Counted from the stretch's first letter, positions 1-7,936 are shown. The stretch is DNA of 64,000 bases from Stenotrophomonas maltophilia (GCF_002799155.1 NZ_NERD01000002.1:2356001-2420000), one strand, 5' to 3'. A program made the numbers and translations. Notes: generated by a model from the sequence alone, not told the origin.

Positions 1-264
1 CTGCTGCTGCAGGCGCAGCAGCAGAACCGCTGCAGCCTGGCCGACAGCGTGCCGCGGCTGCAGGCGCTGCGCCTGCTGTCCAACGACCTGGACCAGGCCT
101 TTCCGGGGCTGAAGGACAGTGCACGGTTCCAGCAGCACGCCAGCCAGCTGCGCGGCAACCTCAACGCGGCACTGGCCTCACCGCCAGGCGACTGCAAGGC
201 CCTGGCCCAGGTGGGGGAAACACTGCAGGCGGACTGCCGCGCCTGCCACCAGGATTTCCGCTGA
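1..264 (+). CDS. C-terminal part of a class II-type cytochrome c
   Basis: The reading frame is open from the window edge, so the start lies outside; 87 residues are visible. A single heme-attachment motif CRACH sits seven codons from the end. A CxxCH near the C-terminus after a helical region rich in Leu, Gln and Ala is the arrangement of cytochrome c-prime/c556-type four-helix proteins, not class I cytochromes, where it is N-terminal. The protein would be exported and hemylated in the periplasm by the Ccm system, which is also encoded in this window (53.9-60.7 kb). Its electron partner cannot be deduced from this fragment. Confidence 0.7.
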   Translation: MLLQAQQQNRCSLADSVPRLQALRLLSNDLDQAFPGLKDSARFQQHASQLRGNLNAALASPPGDCKALAQVGETLQADCRACHQDFR

Positions 265-401
265 GGGCGCATTCATCCTGCAGCCGGGCACCGCGCGCAC
301 GGTTGGCGCGTTGTTCACGTTCGAAAGGAGAGGATTCCTCCACCCTGCTGCATGACGCAGTACCACCCAACACACCCGCCTTCACGGCCAGGAGACGCCC
401 C

Positions 402-896
402 ATGAAGATCCAGCTCATCGCCGCCAGCGCCATCACTACCCTCGCGCTGGCCGGCTGTGCCACCTCGCCCGGTTACGGTGGCGGCGGTTACAACAACGGC
501 TACAACAACGGCGGCTACGGCAACAATGGCGGGTACAACCAGGGCCGCTGCGCCGACTGCGGCATCGTCACCCGCATCAATACCGTGCCCTCGGGCCGCA
601 CCGCGCCCAGCGCAACCGGCGCGATCCTCGGCGGCATCGTCGGTGCCGTGGCCGGCCATGAAATCTCCGACCACACCGGTGGCAGCCGTGGCAACAAGAA
701 CATCGCCGCCGCTGCGGGCGCGGTCGGTGGCGCCCTGGCTGGCAACCAGATCCAGAAGAATGTCACCAGCGATACCTACGACATCAGCGTGCGCATGGAT
801 GATGGCCGCACCATCGTGGTCAACCAGCGCGATCTCGGCGGTATCCGCGAGAACACCTACGTGCGCGTAGTCAACGGCAAGGTCATCCTGCGCTGA
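402..896 (+). CDS. Glycine-zipper 2TM lipoprotein (SlyB/Rcp-like)
   Basis: A 164-residue predicted outer membrane lipoprotein. The start was chosen at the ATG preceded by AGGAG about 7 nt upstream (390-394), because it begins a lipoprotein signal peptide with lipobox LAGC. Next comes a Gly/Asn/Tyr-rich linker (residues 25-48), a CADC pair, then the glycine-zipper segment (ATGAILGGIVGAVAGHEI and AAGAVGGALAGNQI), and a small beta-rich C-terminal domain ending in VNGKVILR. This is the pattern of SlyB/PcP/17-kDa surface antigen proteins that help envelope integrity. The gene looks monocistronic and ends in a bidirectional terminator shared with the cold shock gene. Confidence 0.82.
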   Translation: MKIQLIAASAITTLALAGCATSPGYGGGGYNNGYNNGGYGNNGGYNQGRCADCGIVTRINTVPSGRTAPSATGAILGGIVGAVAGHEISDHTGGSRGNKNIAAAAGAVGGALAGNQIQKNVTSDTYDISVRMDDGRTIVVNQRDLGGIRENTYVRVVNGKVILR

Positions 897-919
897 CCTG
901 CACCGGGCCAACGGCAAAG

Positions 920-947
920 AAAAAGGCCCGCTTGCGCGGGCCTTTTT
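920..947. terminator. Bidirectional intrinsic terminator
   Basis: Stem GGCCCGC (925-931) pairs with GCGGGCC (936-942) around a 4-nt loop. It is flanked by A5 on the left and T5 on the right, so it can stop transcription from the lipoprotein gene and from the convergent cold shock gene. Confidence 0.85.
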
Positions 948-968
948 CGTGCCGTCGGGCGGCGGGTA

Positions 969-1178
969 TTACACCGGCTGCACCTTGTCAGCCTGCAGGC
1001 CCTTCTGGCCCTGCACGACTTCAAAGCTGACAGACTGGCCTTCCTTGAGGCTCTTGAAGCCCTGGGTCTCGATGGCACGGAAGTGAACGAACACATCCTC
1101 GCCATTGGCACGGCTGATGAAGCCGAAGCCCTTCGCATCGTTGAACCACTTCACGGTACCGTTCTCGCGATCAGCCAT
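969..1178 (-). CDS. cspA: CspA-family cold shock protein
   Basis: A 69-residue single cold-shock domain. RNP1 (KGFGFI) and RNP2 (VFVHF) are intact, and the protein starts [13 protein letters not shown] like other Csp proteins. The ATG at 1178 has AAGGGAG about 9 nt upstream, which decides it over the longer open frame. It binds single-stranded RNA/DNA as an RNA chaperone. About 235 nt without a gene lies upstream, enough for the long structured 5' leader usual in cold-inducible csp genes. Which csp paralogue this is cannot be told from sequence, so the symbol is used in the family sense. Confidence 0.92.
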   Translation of the reverse strand: MADRENGTVKWFNDAKGFGFISRANGEDVFVHFRAIETQGFKSLKEGQSVSFEVVQGQKGLQADKVQPV

Positions 1179-1413
1179 CTCACTAACTCCCTTTGACTCT
1201 CTCTTGTGTTGGATACGCCTGTTTGGGCGGCTGACAAGCAAGGGGGAAGCGAGGTGCATCGATGCAGCGGATCGGGAAGATCTTGCTTCATCAGGCCACG
1301 ATCCACGGTGACCTTGCCAAGCTCAGCGACTGCAACTTAACCCGCCCAAAACGAAAAAGCAACTGGCAAAATCTTTCACTGTCAACCCCAAAACGGACAC
1401 CATACGGGACAGC

Positions 1414-1899
1414 ATGGGCCTCTCATTCATCTTATATCTGCTAGCGGTCATTTTTGTCCTGATCGGCATCGCCGGCATCGTCCTGCCGGCCCTTCCGGGC
1501 ATCCCGCTGGTGTTCATCGGACTGCTGCTGGCCGCCTGGGCCGACGGCTTCGCCCATGTCGGCTGGCCCACCCTCGTCGCACTTGGCGTACTGACCCTGC
1601 TTTCACTGCTGGCCGACGTGCTGGCGACCGTGGTCGGAGCGCAGCGCGTCGGCGCCAGCCGCAAGGCCCTGTGGGGCACCTTTGCCGGCAGCATCGTCGG
1701 CCTGTTCTTCATGCCCATCGGCCTGTTTGCGGGACCACTGATCGGCGCGCTGCTCGGTGAGTACTGGCATACCCGCGAACTCGGCCGCTCGACCAAGGTC
1801 GGCCTGGCCACCTGGCTCGGCATCCTGCTGGGCCTGGCACTGAAACTGGCGGTGGTGATCGCGATGCTGGGCCTGTTCGCGTTCGCCTGGTTCTTCTGA
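1414..1899 (+). CDS. DUF456 family integral membrane protein
   Basis: A 161-residue protein that is nearly all hydrophobic. About four transmembrane segments are visible, with Gly-rich helices (GIAGIVLPALPGIPLVFIGL at the start; FAGSIVGLFFMPIGLFAGPLIGALLGEY in the middle). The spacing of Pro-Gly motifs and the length fit DUF456, a family with no established biochemical role. The predicted ATG has only a weak ribosome site. The gene stands alone between cspA and pldA. Confidence 0.75.
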   Translation: MGLSFILYLLAVIFVLIGIAGIVLPALPGIPLVFIGLLLAAWADGFAHVGWPTLVALGVLTLLSLLADVLATVVGAQRVGASRKALWGTFAGSIVGLFFMPIGLFAGPLIGALLGEYWHTRELGRSTKVGLATWLGILLGLALKLAVVIAMLGLFAFAWFF

Positions 1900-2017
1900 G
1901 CTACCGGGCCTTCACACCACGCGCACGCTGTGGCCGTGCATAAACCATGGGGCTGGCCGCGACCCGGTACAGCCGCCACACTGTGCGATTCCCGTACCCA
2001 CCGAAGGGCCTGCTGCA

Positions 2018-3172
2018 ATGACCCTCCCCACGCTGTTTCCCCGCCTGGCGCCGCTGGCGCTTGCCCTGGCCAGTGCACCGCTGGCTGCGCAGGAGTTCGC
2101 GCCCAGCGCCGACACATCGCCGGCCGCCTGCGCGGCGATCACCACCGACGCAGCCCGCCTGGCCTGCTATGACCGCTTGTTCGGGCGCACCCCGGAGGCT
2201 ACCGCCGCCGCCGATGCCGCTGCCGAAGCGGCGGCGCAGGCCCGCCGCGAAGAGCGACAGACCGCGCGCGTGAGCCAGGGCGAGGAAAAACTGCGCGAGC
2301 GGGTCAGCGACCTGTTCCGCCCGGCGACGCCGGACAGCGCGCTGGCCAACGCCGGCCGCGGTTCGCTGCTGGACAGCCGCTGGGAGCTGGCCGAGGACTC
2401 CAAGCTGGGGCCGTTCCAGCTGCGCGCCTACAAGCCGGTGTACCTGCTGCCCGCGTTCTGGACCAGCGACCGCAACACCACGCCGCATTCGCCGAACCCG
2501 GCCAACACGGTCACCACGCCGCAGGTGCTGGACAGTGCAGAGCTGAAGTTCCAGATCAGCTTCAAGACCAAGATCGCCGAGAACCTGTTCGGCGACAACG
2601 GCGACATCTGGGCCGGTTATACCCAGAGCTCGCGCTGGCAGGCCTACAACAGCGAGGATTCGCGCCCGTTCCGCGAAACCAATTACGAGCCGGAAGTGAT
2701 GATGGTGTTCCGCAACGGCTACTCGATCGGTGGCTGGCGCGGGCGCATGACCGGCATCAGCCTCAACCATCAGTCCAATGGACGGGCCGATCCGCTCTCG
2801 CGTAGCTGGAACCGGGTCATGCTCAACATCGGCCTGGACCGCGAGAACTGGGCGCTTGTCCTGCGCCCGTGGTACCGCATCCCCGAAAGCCGCAGCGAAG
2901 ACAACAATCCGGACATCGAGGATTACATGGGCCGTGGTGACGCGACCCTGATCTGGAACCGCAATGGGCATGAGGTCTCGCTGATGGCGCGCCATTCGCT
3001 GCGCACCGGCAGCCGCTCCCACGGTGCACTGCAACTGGACTACGGCTTCCCGATCAGCAACCTGCTGCGTGGCCATGTGCAGGTCTTCGACGGCTATGGC
3101 GAGAGCCTGATCGACTACAACCACAAGGCCACCTATGTGGGCGTGGGCGTGTCGCTGCTGGAGTGGTTCTGA
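2018..3172 (+). CDS. pldA: Outer membrane phospholipase A (OMPLA)
   Basis: A 384-residue calcium-dependent phospholipase A1/A2 of the outer membrane. A signal peptide ends near residue 24 (AAQEF). A charged Ala/Arg-rich stretch (about 65-100) precedes the beta-barrel. The OMPLA signature is clear: YTQSSRWQ near 201-208, then NHQSNGR with His and Ser at about 251 and 253, and SWNR with Asn at about 265, matching the His-Ser-Asn catalytic triad. The N-terminal extension with ACYDRLFG is longer than in the E. coli enzyme and is, as far as I know, common in xanthomonads. The stop codon overlaps the start of the next gene (TGATG). Confidence 0.9.
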   Translation: MTLPTLFPRLAPLALALASAPLAAQEFAPSADTSPAACAAITTDAARLACYDRLFGRTPEATAAADAAAEAAAQARREERQTARVSQGEEKLRERVSDLFRPATPDSALANAGRGSLLDSRWELAEDSKLGPFQLRAYKPVYLLPAFWTSDRNTTPHSPNPANTVTTPQVLDSAELKFQISFKTKIAENLFGDNGDIWAGYTQSSRWQAYNSEDSRPFRETNYEPEVMMVFRNGYSIGGWRGRMTGISLNHQSNGRADPLSRSWNRVMLNIGLDRENWALVLRPWYRIPESRSEDNNPDIEDYMGRGDATLIWNRNGHEVSLMARHSLRTGSRSHGALQLDYGFPISNLLRGHVQVFDGYGESLIDYNHKATYVGVGVSLLEWF

Positions 3173-3513
3173 TGGACGTGACGATCTGGCACAACCCGGC
3201 CTGCAGCAACTCGCGAGGCGCACTGAAGCTGATCCGCGATGCGGGCTTCGATCCGGTGGTGATCGAGTACCTGGGCAACCCACCCGACCTGGCCGCGCTG
3301 CGCCAGGTGCTGGCCGAATCCGGGCTGGACGCGCAGGCGCTGGTGCGCAGCAAGGAAGCCCAGTTCACCGAACTGGGCCTGGAAGATGCGGACGAGGCCA
3401 CGCTGCTGGCAGCCATGGCCGAACACCCGCGCCTGATCAACCGCCCCGTCGTACGCACGGCCAAAGGCACGCGGCTGTGCCGCCCACCGGAAACGGTGCT
3501 GGAGATCCTGTAA
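3172..3513 (+). CDS. ArsC-family protein (glutaredoxin-type arsenate reductase fold)
   Basis: A 113-residue thioredoxin-fold protein. The ArsC signature HNPACSNSRG places the redox Cys at residue 11, and the conserved RPVVRT loop with the C-terminal TRLCRPPE segment is present, as in ArsC/YffB/YfgD proteins. The start overlaps the pldA stop (TGATG), with GGAG about 8 nt upstream inside pldA, so the two are translationally coupled. No arsR, arsB or acr3 is nearby, so a general glutathione-dependent reductase role is as likely as arsenate resistance. Its stop codon abuts a single arm of a dispersed repeat (3511-3531). Confidence 0.82.
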   Translation: MDVTIWHNPACSNSRGALKLIRDAGFDPVVIEYLGNPPDLAALRQVLAESGLDAQALVRSKEAQFTELGLEDADEATLLAAMAEHPRLINRPVVRTAKGTRLCRPPETVLEIL

Positions 3514-3531
3514 CCCCTCCGTCCCCTTCTT
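3511..3531. repeat. Single arm of the GGGGACGGAGGGGATTAAG repeat family
   Basis: Just after the ArsC-like stop, the sequence TAA-CCCCTCCGTCCCCTT is one arm of the long palindromes at 10728-10793 and 49168-49252, with one T missing. The opposite arm is absent, so this is a decayed or half copy. Confidence 0.6.
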
Positions 3532-3533
3532 GG

Positions 3534-4169
3534 CTACAGCCAGTCGGTGATGCCTTCGCGGCGGCATACCTCGGCGAATGCGGGGCGCGCCTTCATCGTT
3601 GACGCGTGCGCCTCGAGCGCCGGCCAGGTGTCGCTGGGCTTGGGCATGTTGCGCGACCAGCGCATCAGCATCACCAGCATGTAATCGACCACGCAGGGGG
3701 TTGCACCCAGCAGATACGGCCCGTGCGCCTGCAGGTGCATGGCCAGCCGCTGCCATGCGTTTTCCAGGCGCTGGCGTGCCATCCCGCGACTGGCCTCGAC
3801 GTTTGCCTCGCCCGCCACTTCGTGCGGATAGAACCAGGCACGATAGGCCGGCTGCAGCGTATTGGCACACCAGAACATCCAGCGGTAGGCGTCACCCCGC
3901 TGCGGCGAACCCAGGGCCGGCAACAGACCGGCCTCCGGATGGCGGTCGGCCAGGTACAGTGCGATCGCCGCCGCTTCGGTCAGTACCACCCCATCGATCA
4001 TCAGCGTCGGCACCACGCCGGCGGGATTCAGCGCCAGGTACTCCGCCGACTTGTGCTCGCGCGCGTCGAAATCCAGCAGCACCAGTTCGTGCTCGATGCC
4101 GAGCTCGATCAGCAGCCAGTGCACCACCAGGGCGGCAGTGCTGGTCGAACCATACAGCGTGGTACTCAT
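3534..4169 (-). CDS. Glutathione S-transferase family protein
   Basis: A 211-residue cytosolic GST. The N-terminal thioredoxin-like half begins MSTTLYGSTST. It carries the glutathione-binding cis-Pro segment (GVVPTLMIDG, around 50-60) followed by LTEAAAIALYLAD, where the Glu-Ala pair replaces the usual E-S glutathione contact. The all-alpha C-terminal half (about 90-211) contains the conserved VVDYMLV helix start. It is convergent with the ArsC-like gene. The substrate is unknown; it resembles the bacterial theta/beta-like housekeeping GSTs. Confidence 0.85.
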   Translation of the reverse strand: MSTTLYGSTSTAALVVHWLLIELGIEHELVLLDFDAREHKSAEYLALNPAGVVPTLMIDGVVLTEAAAIALYLADRHPEAGLLPALGSPQRGDAYRWMFWCANTLQPAYRAWFYPHEVAGEANVEASRGMARQRLENAWQRLAMHLQAHGPYLLGATPCVVDYMLVMLMRWSRNMPKPSDTWPALEAHASTMKARPAFAEVCRREGITDWL

Positions 4170-4226
4170 GCGGCGGATCCTGTGCGGGTGGACCGGCCGA
4201 TTATGCGCCTCGCCGATGGCAGCCGC

Positions 4227-4562
4227 TCAGCCGCAGCTGCTCATGCAGGTATCGCGGCGTTCGCCACAGGACATCATCGGCGCGCGCAGCGTGCAGTCAT
4301 GCGCCTTGAGTTCGCAGGCGCGGCGCAGCTCAGGGTTGGCGACGTCCTTGCAGCGCTTGTCCGGCGCTGGCACCACCTGCTGCTCGCAACTGAAGGCGCT
4401 GTTGCCGGTACTACCCTGCGCCATGCAACTGCGGTGGCTGGCCTGGCACTGCATGCGACACTGCGCGGATGCGGAGAAATCCGCACCCTCCCAGGAAGAG
4501 GTCGTGCTGCAGCCAGCCAGGCTCAGCAGGGACGCGAGCGCGAGGGTTCGATGCAGGGCCAT
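4227..4562 (-). CDS. Small Cys-rich lipoprotein, function unknown
   Basis: A 111-residue protein with a type II signal peptide (lipobox SLAGC). The mature chain holds ten cysteines besides the lipidated one, spread to the end (CRMQC, SCMA, SCEQ, RCKD, ACEL, DCT, SCGE, TCMSSC), so five disulfides are possible in the periplasm. An upstream GTG (4568) is also open, but the ATG is favoured because AGGA lies about 7 nt before it. I do not recognise the family. Confidence 0.6.
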   Translation of the reverse strand: MALHRTLALASLLSLAGCSTTSSWEGADFSASAQCRMQCQASHRSCMAQGSTGNSAFSCEQQVVPAPDKRCKDVANPELRRACELKAHDCTLRAPMMSCGERRDTCMSSCG

Positions 4563-4683
4563 GGACACATCCTGTGCGAGGTGGTGCCAAGCCTAGCAGA
4601 GCGATGCTGCGCGATCGTCAACCCCATTCCCTTACGACAACGGCGCCACGCGGGCGCCATTGCCTGGATCGAAGCGACCGGAA

Positions 4684-6201
4684 TTACTCCACGACCACCG
4701 GAATCTTTCCGATGCGGGCCTGCCACTCACGCGGGCCGGTCTTGTGCACCGACTCGCCGGTGGAGTCGACCGCCACGGTCACCGGCATGTCCTGCACGGT
4801 GAACTCGTAGATCGCTTCCATGCCCAGGTCGGCGAAGCCCACCACCTTGGCCGCCTTGATCGCCTTGGACACCAGGTAGGCCGAACCGCCAACCGCCATC
4901 AGGTAGGCCGACTTGTTGTCACGAATCGCTTCGATCGCCGCCGGGCCACGCTCGGCCTTGCCGACCATGCCCAGCAGGCCGGTCTGCTCCAGCACCTGGC
5001 GGGTGAACTTGTCCATGCGGGTCGCGGTGGTCGGGCCGGCCGGGCCCACCACTTCGTCACGCACCGGATCGACCGGGCCGACGTAGTAGATGAAGCGGCC
5101 CTTCAGGTCGACCGGCAGTTCCTCACCCTTGTTGAGCATGTCGACCATGCGCTTGTGCGCAGCGTCGCGGCCGGTCAGCAGCTTGCCGTTGAGCAGCAGG
5201 GTCTGGCCCGGCTTCCAGCTGGCCACGTCTTCCGGCGTGATCGTGTCCAGGTCCACGCGGGTGCCCTTGGACGCGTCGTAGGTCAGCTTCGGCCAGTCTT
5301 CCAGCGACGGCGGATCCAGCATCACCGGGCCACTGCCGTCCAGGGTGAAGTGCGCATGGCGGGTGGCCGCACAGTTCGGGATCATCGCCACCGGCAGGTT
5401 GGCCGCATGGGTCGGGTAGTCGTTGATCTTGATGTCGAGCACGGTGGTCAGGCCACCCAGGCCCTGTGCACCGATGCCCAGCGCATTGACCTTCTCGTAC
5501 AGCTCCAGGCGCAGCTCTTCAATGCGGTTGGACGCACCACGGGCCTGCAGCTCGGTGATGTCGATCGGCTCCATCAGCGCTTCCTTGGCCAGCAGCATCG
5601 CCTTTTCAGCAGTGCCGCCGATGCCGATGCCGAGCATGCCCGGCGGGCACCAGCCGGCGCCCATGGTCGGCACGGTCTTCAGCACCCAGTCGACGATGGA
5701 ATCGGACGGGTTGAGCATGGCGAACTTGGTCTTGGCTTCCGAACCACCGCCCTTGGCGGCCACGATCACATCGACCGTGTTGCCCGGGACCACCTTCACG
5801 TTGACCACGCCTGGGGTGTTGTCCCTGGTGTTGATGCGCTTGCCGGCCGGATCCGCCAGCACCGAGGCGCGCAGCTTGTTGTCCGGGTGCATGTAGGCGC
5901 GGCGCACGCCTTCATTGGCCATGTCTTCCACGCCCATGGTGGCGTCGTCCCAGCGCACGTCCATGCCGATTTCCAGGAACACGGTGACGATGCCGGTGTC
6001 CTGGCAGATCGGACGGTGGCCTTCGGCGCACATCCGCGAATTGATCAGGATCTGGGCCATCGCCTCCTTCGCAGCCGGCGACTCCTCGCGCTCGTAGGCG
6101 GCGGCAAGGTTCTTGATGTAGTCGACCGGGTGGTAGTACGAGATGTACTGCAGCGCGTCGGCGATGGACTGGATGAGGTCTTCCTGCTTGATCGATGTCA
6201 C
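4684..6201 (-). CDS. fumA: Class I fumarate hydratase (4Fe-4S)
   Basis: A 505-residue single-chain iron-sulfur fumarase that interconverts fumarate and L-malate in the TCA cycle. The alpha-like part contains CAEGHRPICQDTGIV near residues 58-71, with a cluster-ligand Cys. Further conserved blocks follow: GAGWCPPGMLGIGIGG (about 235) and CAATRH (about 320). The beta-like part follows from about residue 335 (LTYDASKGTRVDLDTITPEDVASWKPG). Length and fused architecture match FumA/FumB rather than class II FumC. The start codon is GTG with a weak ribosome site. This type is oxygen-sensitive, so a class II enzyme may exist elsewhere. Confidence 0.93.
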   Translation of the reverse strand: MTSIKQEDLIQSIADALQYISYYHPVDYIKNLAAAYEREESPAAKEAMAQILINSRMCAEGHRPICQDTGIVTVFLEIGMDVRWDDATMGVEDMANEGVRRAYMHPDNKLRASVLADPAGKRINTRDNTPGVVNVKVVPGNTVDVIVAAKGGGSEAKTKFAMLNPSDSIVDWVLKTVPTMGAGWCPPGMLGIGIGGTAEKAMLLAKEALMEPIDITELQARGASNRIEELRLELYEKVNALGIGAQGLGGLTTVLDIKINDYPTHAANLPVAMIPNCAATRHAHFTLDGSGPVMLDPPSLEDWPKLTYDASKGTRVDLDTITPEDVASWKPGQTLLLNGKLLTGRDAAHKRMVDMLNKGEELPVDLKGRFIYYVGPVDPVRDEVVGPAGPTTATRMDKFTRQVLEQTGLLGMVGKAERGPAAIEAIRDNKSAYLMAVGGSAYLVSKAIKAAKVVGFADLGMEAIYEFTVQDMPVTVAVDSTGESVHKTGPREWQARIGKIPVVVE

Positions 6202-6288
6202 GGCTTGCTCGCTTGCTCGAGGCTGGCGGGGGTAATCCGCCCATTTTACCCCCTCCCCCGGCCGCAGGTAGAGTCGGGGGTAGAGTCA

Positions 6289-6327
6289 GGGGTCAGATCC
6301 CTTTCCCAGGGAAAGGGATCTGACCCC
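6289..6327. repeat. Perfect inverted repeat, GGGTCAGA-CCCTTT family
   Basis: Arms of 19 bp (6289-6307 and 6309-6327, GGGGTCAGATCCCTTTCCC) are separated by one base. Two imperfect copies of the same core lie at 7848-7936, so the repeats flank the sigma factor and decarboxylase-like gene pair. Just upstream GTAGAGTC is tandemly duplicated (about 6268-6288). Confidence 0.85.
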
Positions 6328-6335
6328 GCCTCCCC

Positions 6336-6362
6336 TGTCACGCCACGCGCCACTGCGGCGTC
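6336..6362 (+). promoter_or_regulatory. ECF41-type promoter of the sigma factor gene
   Basis: TGTCACG (6336-6342), 16 nt, CGTC (6359-6362). This fits the ECF41 consensus TGTCACA-N16-CGTC except for the last base of the -35. The -10 ends 9 nt before the sigma ATG, so the transcript would be almost leaderless. The same element with the same spacing recurs before the partner gene. Confidence 0.8.
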
Positions 6363-6371
6363 CTTGCCCAC

Positions 6372-7268
6372 ATGAACGCCGAAACCGCTTTCCAGACCCA
6401 CCGCCCGCGCCTGATGGCCCTGGCCTACCGCCTGCTCGGCAGCCGCGCCGACGCCGAAGACGTGGTCCAGGATGCCTGGCTGCGCTGGTCCGGGGCCGAC
6501 CCGGACAGCGTCCGCGACGCCGAGGCCTGGCTGGTCACCACCACCACCCGGCTCGGCCTGGACCGGCTGCGCGCGGCCAAGCGCGAACGCGTGCACTACG
6601 TGGGCCCGTGGCTGGCCGAGCCGCTGGAGGTCACCCTGGAGCCCGACCCGGCGCTCGGCCCGGCCCAGCTGCACGCGCTGGTCGACGACGTCTCGGTCGC
6701 CTTCCTGACCCTGCTCGAACAGCTCGGGCCCGAGGAACGCGCCGCCTTCCTGCTGAAGGAAGCCTTTGACCACGATTACCGCGAGATCGCCGAACTGATC
6801 GGCCACAGCGAGGCCAACTGCCGGCAACTGGTGCACCGCGCCCGGCAGCGCCTGCAGGCCGGGCGGCCACGCTTCAATGCCGATGCCAGCCAGCACCGGC
6901 ATCTGCTGGCGCGCTTCATGGACGCCTCCCAGCGCGGCGACAGCGAGGCGATCCAGGCCCTGCTGCACGCCAACGCGGTACTGGTTTCCGACGGCGGCGG
7001 CGTGGTCACTGCGGCTGTGCGGCCCCTGCTGGGCGCCGAACGCATCGGCCGCCTGTTCTGGGCCATCGCCCGCCGCGGTGCGGTGCATCCGGCGCGGCTG
7101 GGCTACGCCAACGGCGAACCGGCGATCCTGCGCTTCATCGGCGATCGCCTGCATTCGATCACCACCATCGAGGTGGTCGATGGCCGCATTGCCAATGTGT
7201 ACAGCGTGTTGAATCCGGAAAAGCTGCCGGGCGTTGTCACGAACGCAAGCGGTGCGGCGTCCTGGTAG
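6372..7268 (+). CDS. ECF41-family RNA polymerase sigma factor (SigJ-like)
   Basis: A 298-residue extracytoplasmic-function sigma factor. Sigma region 2 covers about residues 8-72 (HRPRLMALAYRLLGSRADAEDVVQDAWLRW). Region 4 covers about 103-160 with a helix-turn-helix (YREIAELIGHSEANCRQLVHRARQRL). The ECF41 hallmarks are all present: the WLxEPL linker (WLAEPL, 80-85), a SnoaL-like C-terminal extension with DGGG (207-210), and a terminal NPEKL (281-285, family NPDKL). In this family the extension replaces a separate anti-sigma factor and modulates activity. The neighbour is the usual COE-family partner, and both genes have the matching promoter element. Confidence 0.93.
   Translation: MNAETAFQTHRPRLMALAYRLLGSRADAEDVVQDAWLRWSGADPDSVRDAEAWLVTTTTRLGLDRLRAAKRERVHYVGPWLAEPLEVTLEPDPALGPAQLHALVDDVSVAFLTLLEQLGPEERAAFLLKEAFDHDYREIAELIGHSEANCRQLVHRARQRLQAGRPRFNADASQHRHLLARFMDASQRGDSEAIQALLHANAVLVSDGGGVVTAAVRPLLGAERIGRLFWAIARRGAVHPARLGYANGEPAILRFIGDRLHSITTIEVVDGRIANVYSVLNPEKLPGVVTNASGAASW
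7235..7261 (+). promoter_or_regulatory. ECF41-type promoter of the decarboxylase-like partner
   Basis: TGTCACG (7235-7241), 16 nt, CGTC (7258-7261). It is identical to the element before the sigma gene and shares the extended -10 context TGCGGCGTCCT. It lies inside the last codons of the sigma gene, about 43 nt before the partner ATG. Confidence 0.8.
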
Positions 7269-7304
7269 TGAAAGGCGGCCATCGTGGCCGCCGTGGAGCC
7301 GAAA

Positions 7305-7754
7305 ATGTCCGACCACGCCTCTCCCCGCGTTCCCTATACCCGCCTCGCCGCCGAAGCCTTCAAGGGCTTGCTGGCCACCAGCAAGGCCGTGCATGACAGC
7401 TCGATTGATCCGACCCTGATGGAACTGCTGTTCCTGCGCGTATCGCAGCTCAACGGCTGCGGCTACTGCATGGACATGCATGGCACCGCGCTGCGCAAGG
7501 GCGGCATCGAGCCGCGCAAGCTGGACACCCTGCCTGCCTGGCACGAGAGCCGCTTCTTCGATGCCCGCGAGCGTGCGGCGCTGGGCTGGGCCGAGGCACT
7601 GACCCGGCTGACCGACGGCGCACCGTCGCAGGCGGCGTTCGATGCACTGGCGCCGCACTTCGATGAGAAGGGCATCAGTGACCTGAGCATGGGCATTGCG
7701 GTGATCAATGCCTGGAACCGGCTGGGCGCCGGGCTGCTGCCGCCGCTGCCGTAA
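7305..7754 (+). CDS. Carboxymuconolactone decarboxylase/AhpD-like protein, ECF41 partner
   Basis: A 149-residue all-helical CMD-domain protein. The redox motif CGYC followed by MDMH (CGYCMDMHG, about residues 48-56) is the AhpD-type CxxC-H active site. A GIAVINAWNRLG segment closes the domain. The ATG was chosen because GGAG lies 7 nt upstream; a GTG seven codons earlier is open but less likely. CMD/oxidoreductase/epimerase proteins are the standard genomic partner and target of ECF41 sigma factors. The most likely role is a peroxidase or carbonyl-processing step, but the substrate is unknown. Confidence 0.88.
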   Translation: MSDHASPRVPYTRLAAEAFKGLLATSKAVHDSSIDPTLMELLFLRVSQLNGCGYCMDMHGTALRKGGIEPRKLDTLPAWHESRFFDARERAALGWAEALTRLTDGAPSQAAFDALAPHFDEKGISDLSMGIAVINAWNRLGAGLLPPLP

Positions 7755-7793
7755 AAGAGGCCAGCCCGGTGGGTCAGGTTCCTGCAGCTGCTG

Positions 7794-7841
7794 GTAGGTG
7801 TCGACCTTGGTCGGCACGGTAGATCCACGCCATGCGTGGAT
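7794..7841. repeat. SMAG-type GTAG palindrome pair
   Basis: Two head-to-tail units. GTAG (7794) is followed by a GTGTCGACC/GGTCGGCAC hairpin. GTAG (7819) is followed by ATCCACGC-CAT-GCGTGGAT. This is the Stenotrophomonas REP pattern. Confidence 0.8.
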
Positions 7842-7847
7842 GTGGTT

Positions 7848-7936
7848 GGGTCGGAGCCCTTCGCATTGCGAAGGGCTCTGACCCGATTCGGGCCGATGGG
7901 GTCAGAGCCCTTTGCACAGCAAAGGGATCCGACCCC
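7848..7936. repeat. Two tandem hairpins of the GGGTCAGA-CCCTTT family
   Basis: Hairpin 1: arms 7848-7865 and 7867-7884 with one mismatch. Hairpin 2: arms 7898-7915 and 7919-7936 with a 3-nt loop and two mismatches. Both share the core of the perfect repeat at 6289-6327. They lie between the CMD gene and the ABC exporter. Confidence 0.75.

Noticed and set aside
3172..3513. Arsenic resistance operon
   Set aside because: Only the ArsC-like fold is present. No arsR, efflux pump or arsH is nearby, and the gene is coupled to pldA.
4660..6375. A 571-codon plus-strand open frame opposite the fumarase gene
   Set aside because: It is the antisense shadow of a certain gene in GC-rich DNA. The product is His/Arg/Val-rich without motifs.
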